From Burkholderia ubonensis (lineage in GTDB: Bacteria > Pseudomonadota > Gammaproteobacteria > Burkholderiales > Burkholderiaceae): DNA of 64,000 bases. This document shows, one piece after another, positions 63,629 through 64,000 of this stretch (its first letter is position 1; every line of letters begins with the position of its first letter). The position numbers were made by a program, and so were the translations under genes. A model generated the notes under the pieces. It searched no databases. It was not told where the DNA came from and was given only the letters and a program-made list of their open reading frames with translations. The stretch covers positions 1,426,001 to 1,490,000 of the forward strand of contig NZ_CP013422.1 in NCBI RefSeq assembly GCF_001718695.1. The letters are read 5' to 3'.

Positions 63629-64000
63629 GGTCTCTCTCGTTCGGCGTGGTGGCAGGTCGGCCTCGGGCTGCACACGTGTGCAGCGATGGCTGTGCTTCCG
63701 GCGATCTGAAGCGACCGCCATTGTTCACGCCGATCGTTAAGGATTTGTGGCAGGCGGGAAGGCGCGGGACGAGAGACGGTGTGCCAGCGAGAGATCGCGG
63801 CCGGGGTTGGCGCGCGCGACGTCGGCCGACGTCGCTGACGTCGCCGCTCGGGCCGCTGCGAGCGGCGCTGCCGGAATCGGGCTACCGGTGTGCCGCAGCG
63901 AACCGGTAAACAGGAATGGGGATTGGCCTGCGGCTGCGGATCGCGATGGCGCCAGCCGCCGCCGTGTCGCAATTCGTGATGGACGAGCCGCCGCACCGGC
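63629..64000. promoter_or_regulatory. Region upstream of the sugar ABC operon
   Basis: About 370 bases to the window edge with no gene-like frame. It should contain the promoter of the minus-strand ABC operon. I did not find a clear LacI-type palindromic operator. Confidence 0.4.

Noticed and set aside
63625..63996. Minus-strand frame at the right edge
   Set aside because: It overlaps the start of the binding-protein gene in another frame, is Arg/Pro/His-rich and has no domain.

Overview
The window is very GC-rich DNA from a Burkholderia cepacia complex bacterium, most likely its second chromosome. The clearest marker is the quorum-sensing locus at 34067-36119: cepR, an rsaM-type regulator and cepI in the arrangement known from that group, with a textbook cep box upstream of cepI. 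The DUF4148 protein, the Rnk homologue, the OpcP-type porin and the NitT/TauT-like ABC operon fit the same group. No rRNA or tRNA gene, CRISPR array or complete insertion sequence was seen.

Left third (2051-29630). This is one large, coherent surface/secretion locus. From right to left it holds two type II secretion minor pseudopilins (GspI, GspJ), two TPR-glycosyltransferase genes (one 1210 aa, one broken by a ~100-bp deletion and frameshift), a 12.8-kb gene for a 4281-aa filamentous-haemagglutinin-like protein with an N-terminal TPS domain, a PstS-like periplasmic/exported phosphate-binding protein on the opposite strand, then GspF, GspC and GspH, and finally a signalling cassette of STN-TonB_C protein, FecI-like ECF sigma factor, FecR-like anti-sigma factor and an orphan FecR N-terminal domain. 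No TpsB transporter is present, and GspD, E, G, K, L and M are also absent. A ~17-bp element (read in the direction of transcription roughly ATGRTCCGTANCTTTCG) recurs upstream of the PstS-like gene (two copies), the giant gene (as part of an inverted repeat), the TPR-glycosyltransferase operon and gspI (four degenerate copies). This suggests that these scattered units form one regulon, perhaps controlled by the local ECF sigma factor. I regard this as the most novel part of the window.

Middle (30243-44721). A small hypothetical gene, AlkB-type repair dioxygenase, metallophosphoesterase and MgtC-family membrane protein precede the cepR/rsaM/cepI locus and an unknown gene just downstream of cepI. 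A short foreign-looking island follows: the C-terminal stub of a lipase-like effector, an ankyrin protein and an O-acyltransferase. Then come ribA, a CBS-domain protein, a DUF4148 protein, rnk, a frameshifted porin and a small tryptophan-rich exported protein.

Right third (44833-63628). This is ordinary metabolic and transport content: gamma-glutamyltransferase, an RpiR-type regulator, a NitT/TauT-like ATPase with a double permease, a patatin-like phospholipase, an atypical SDR divergent from a GcvA-like LysR regulator, an ArsR/old-yellow-enzyme pair, a GNAT acetyltransferase, a LysE exporter, an alpha/beta hydrolase, a PI-PLC-like enzyme, a LacI regulator and a three-gene carbohydrate ABC importer (binding protein plus two permeases, no ATPase here). 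The left edge cuts an IS4-transposase-like gene.
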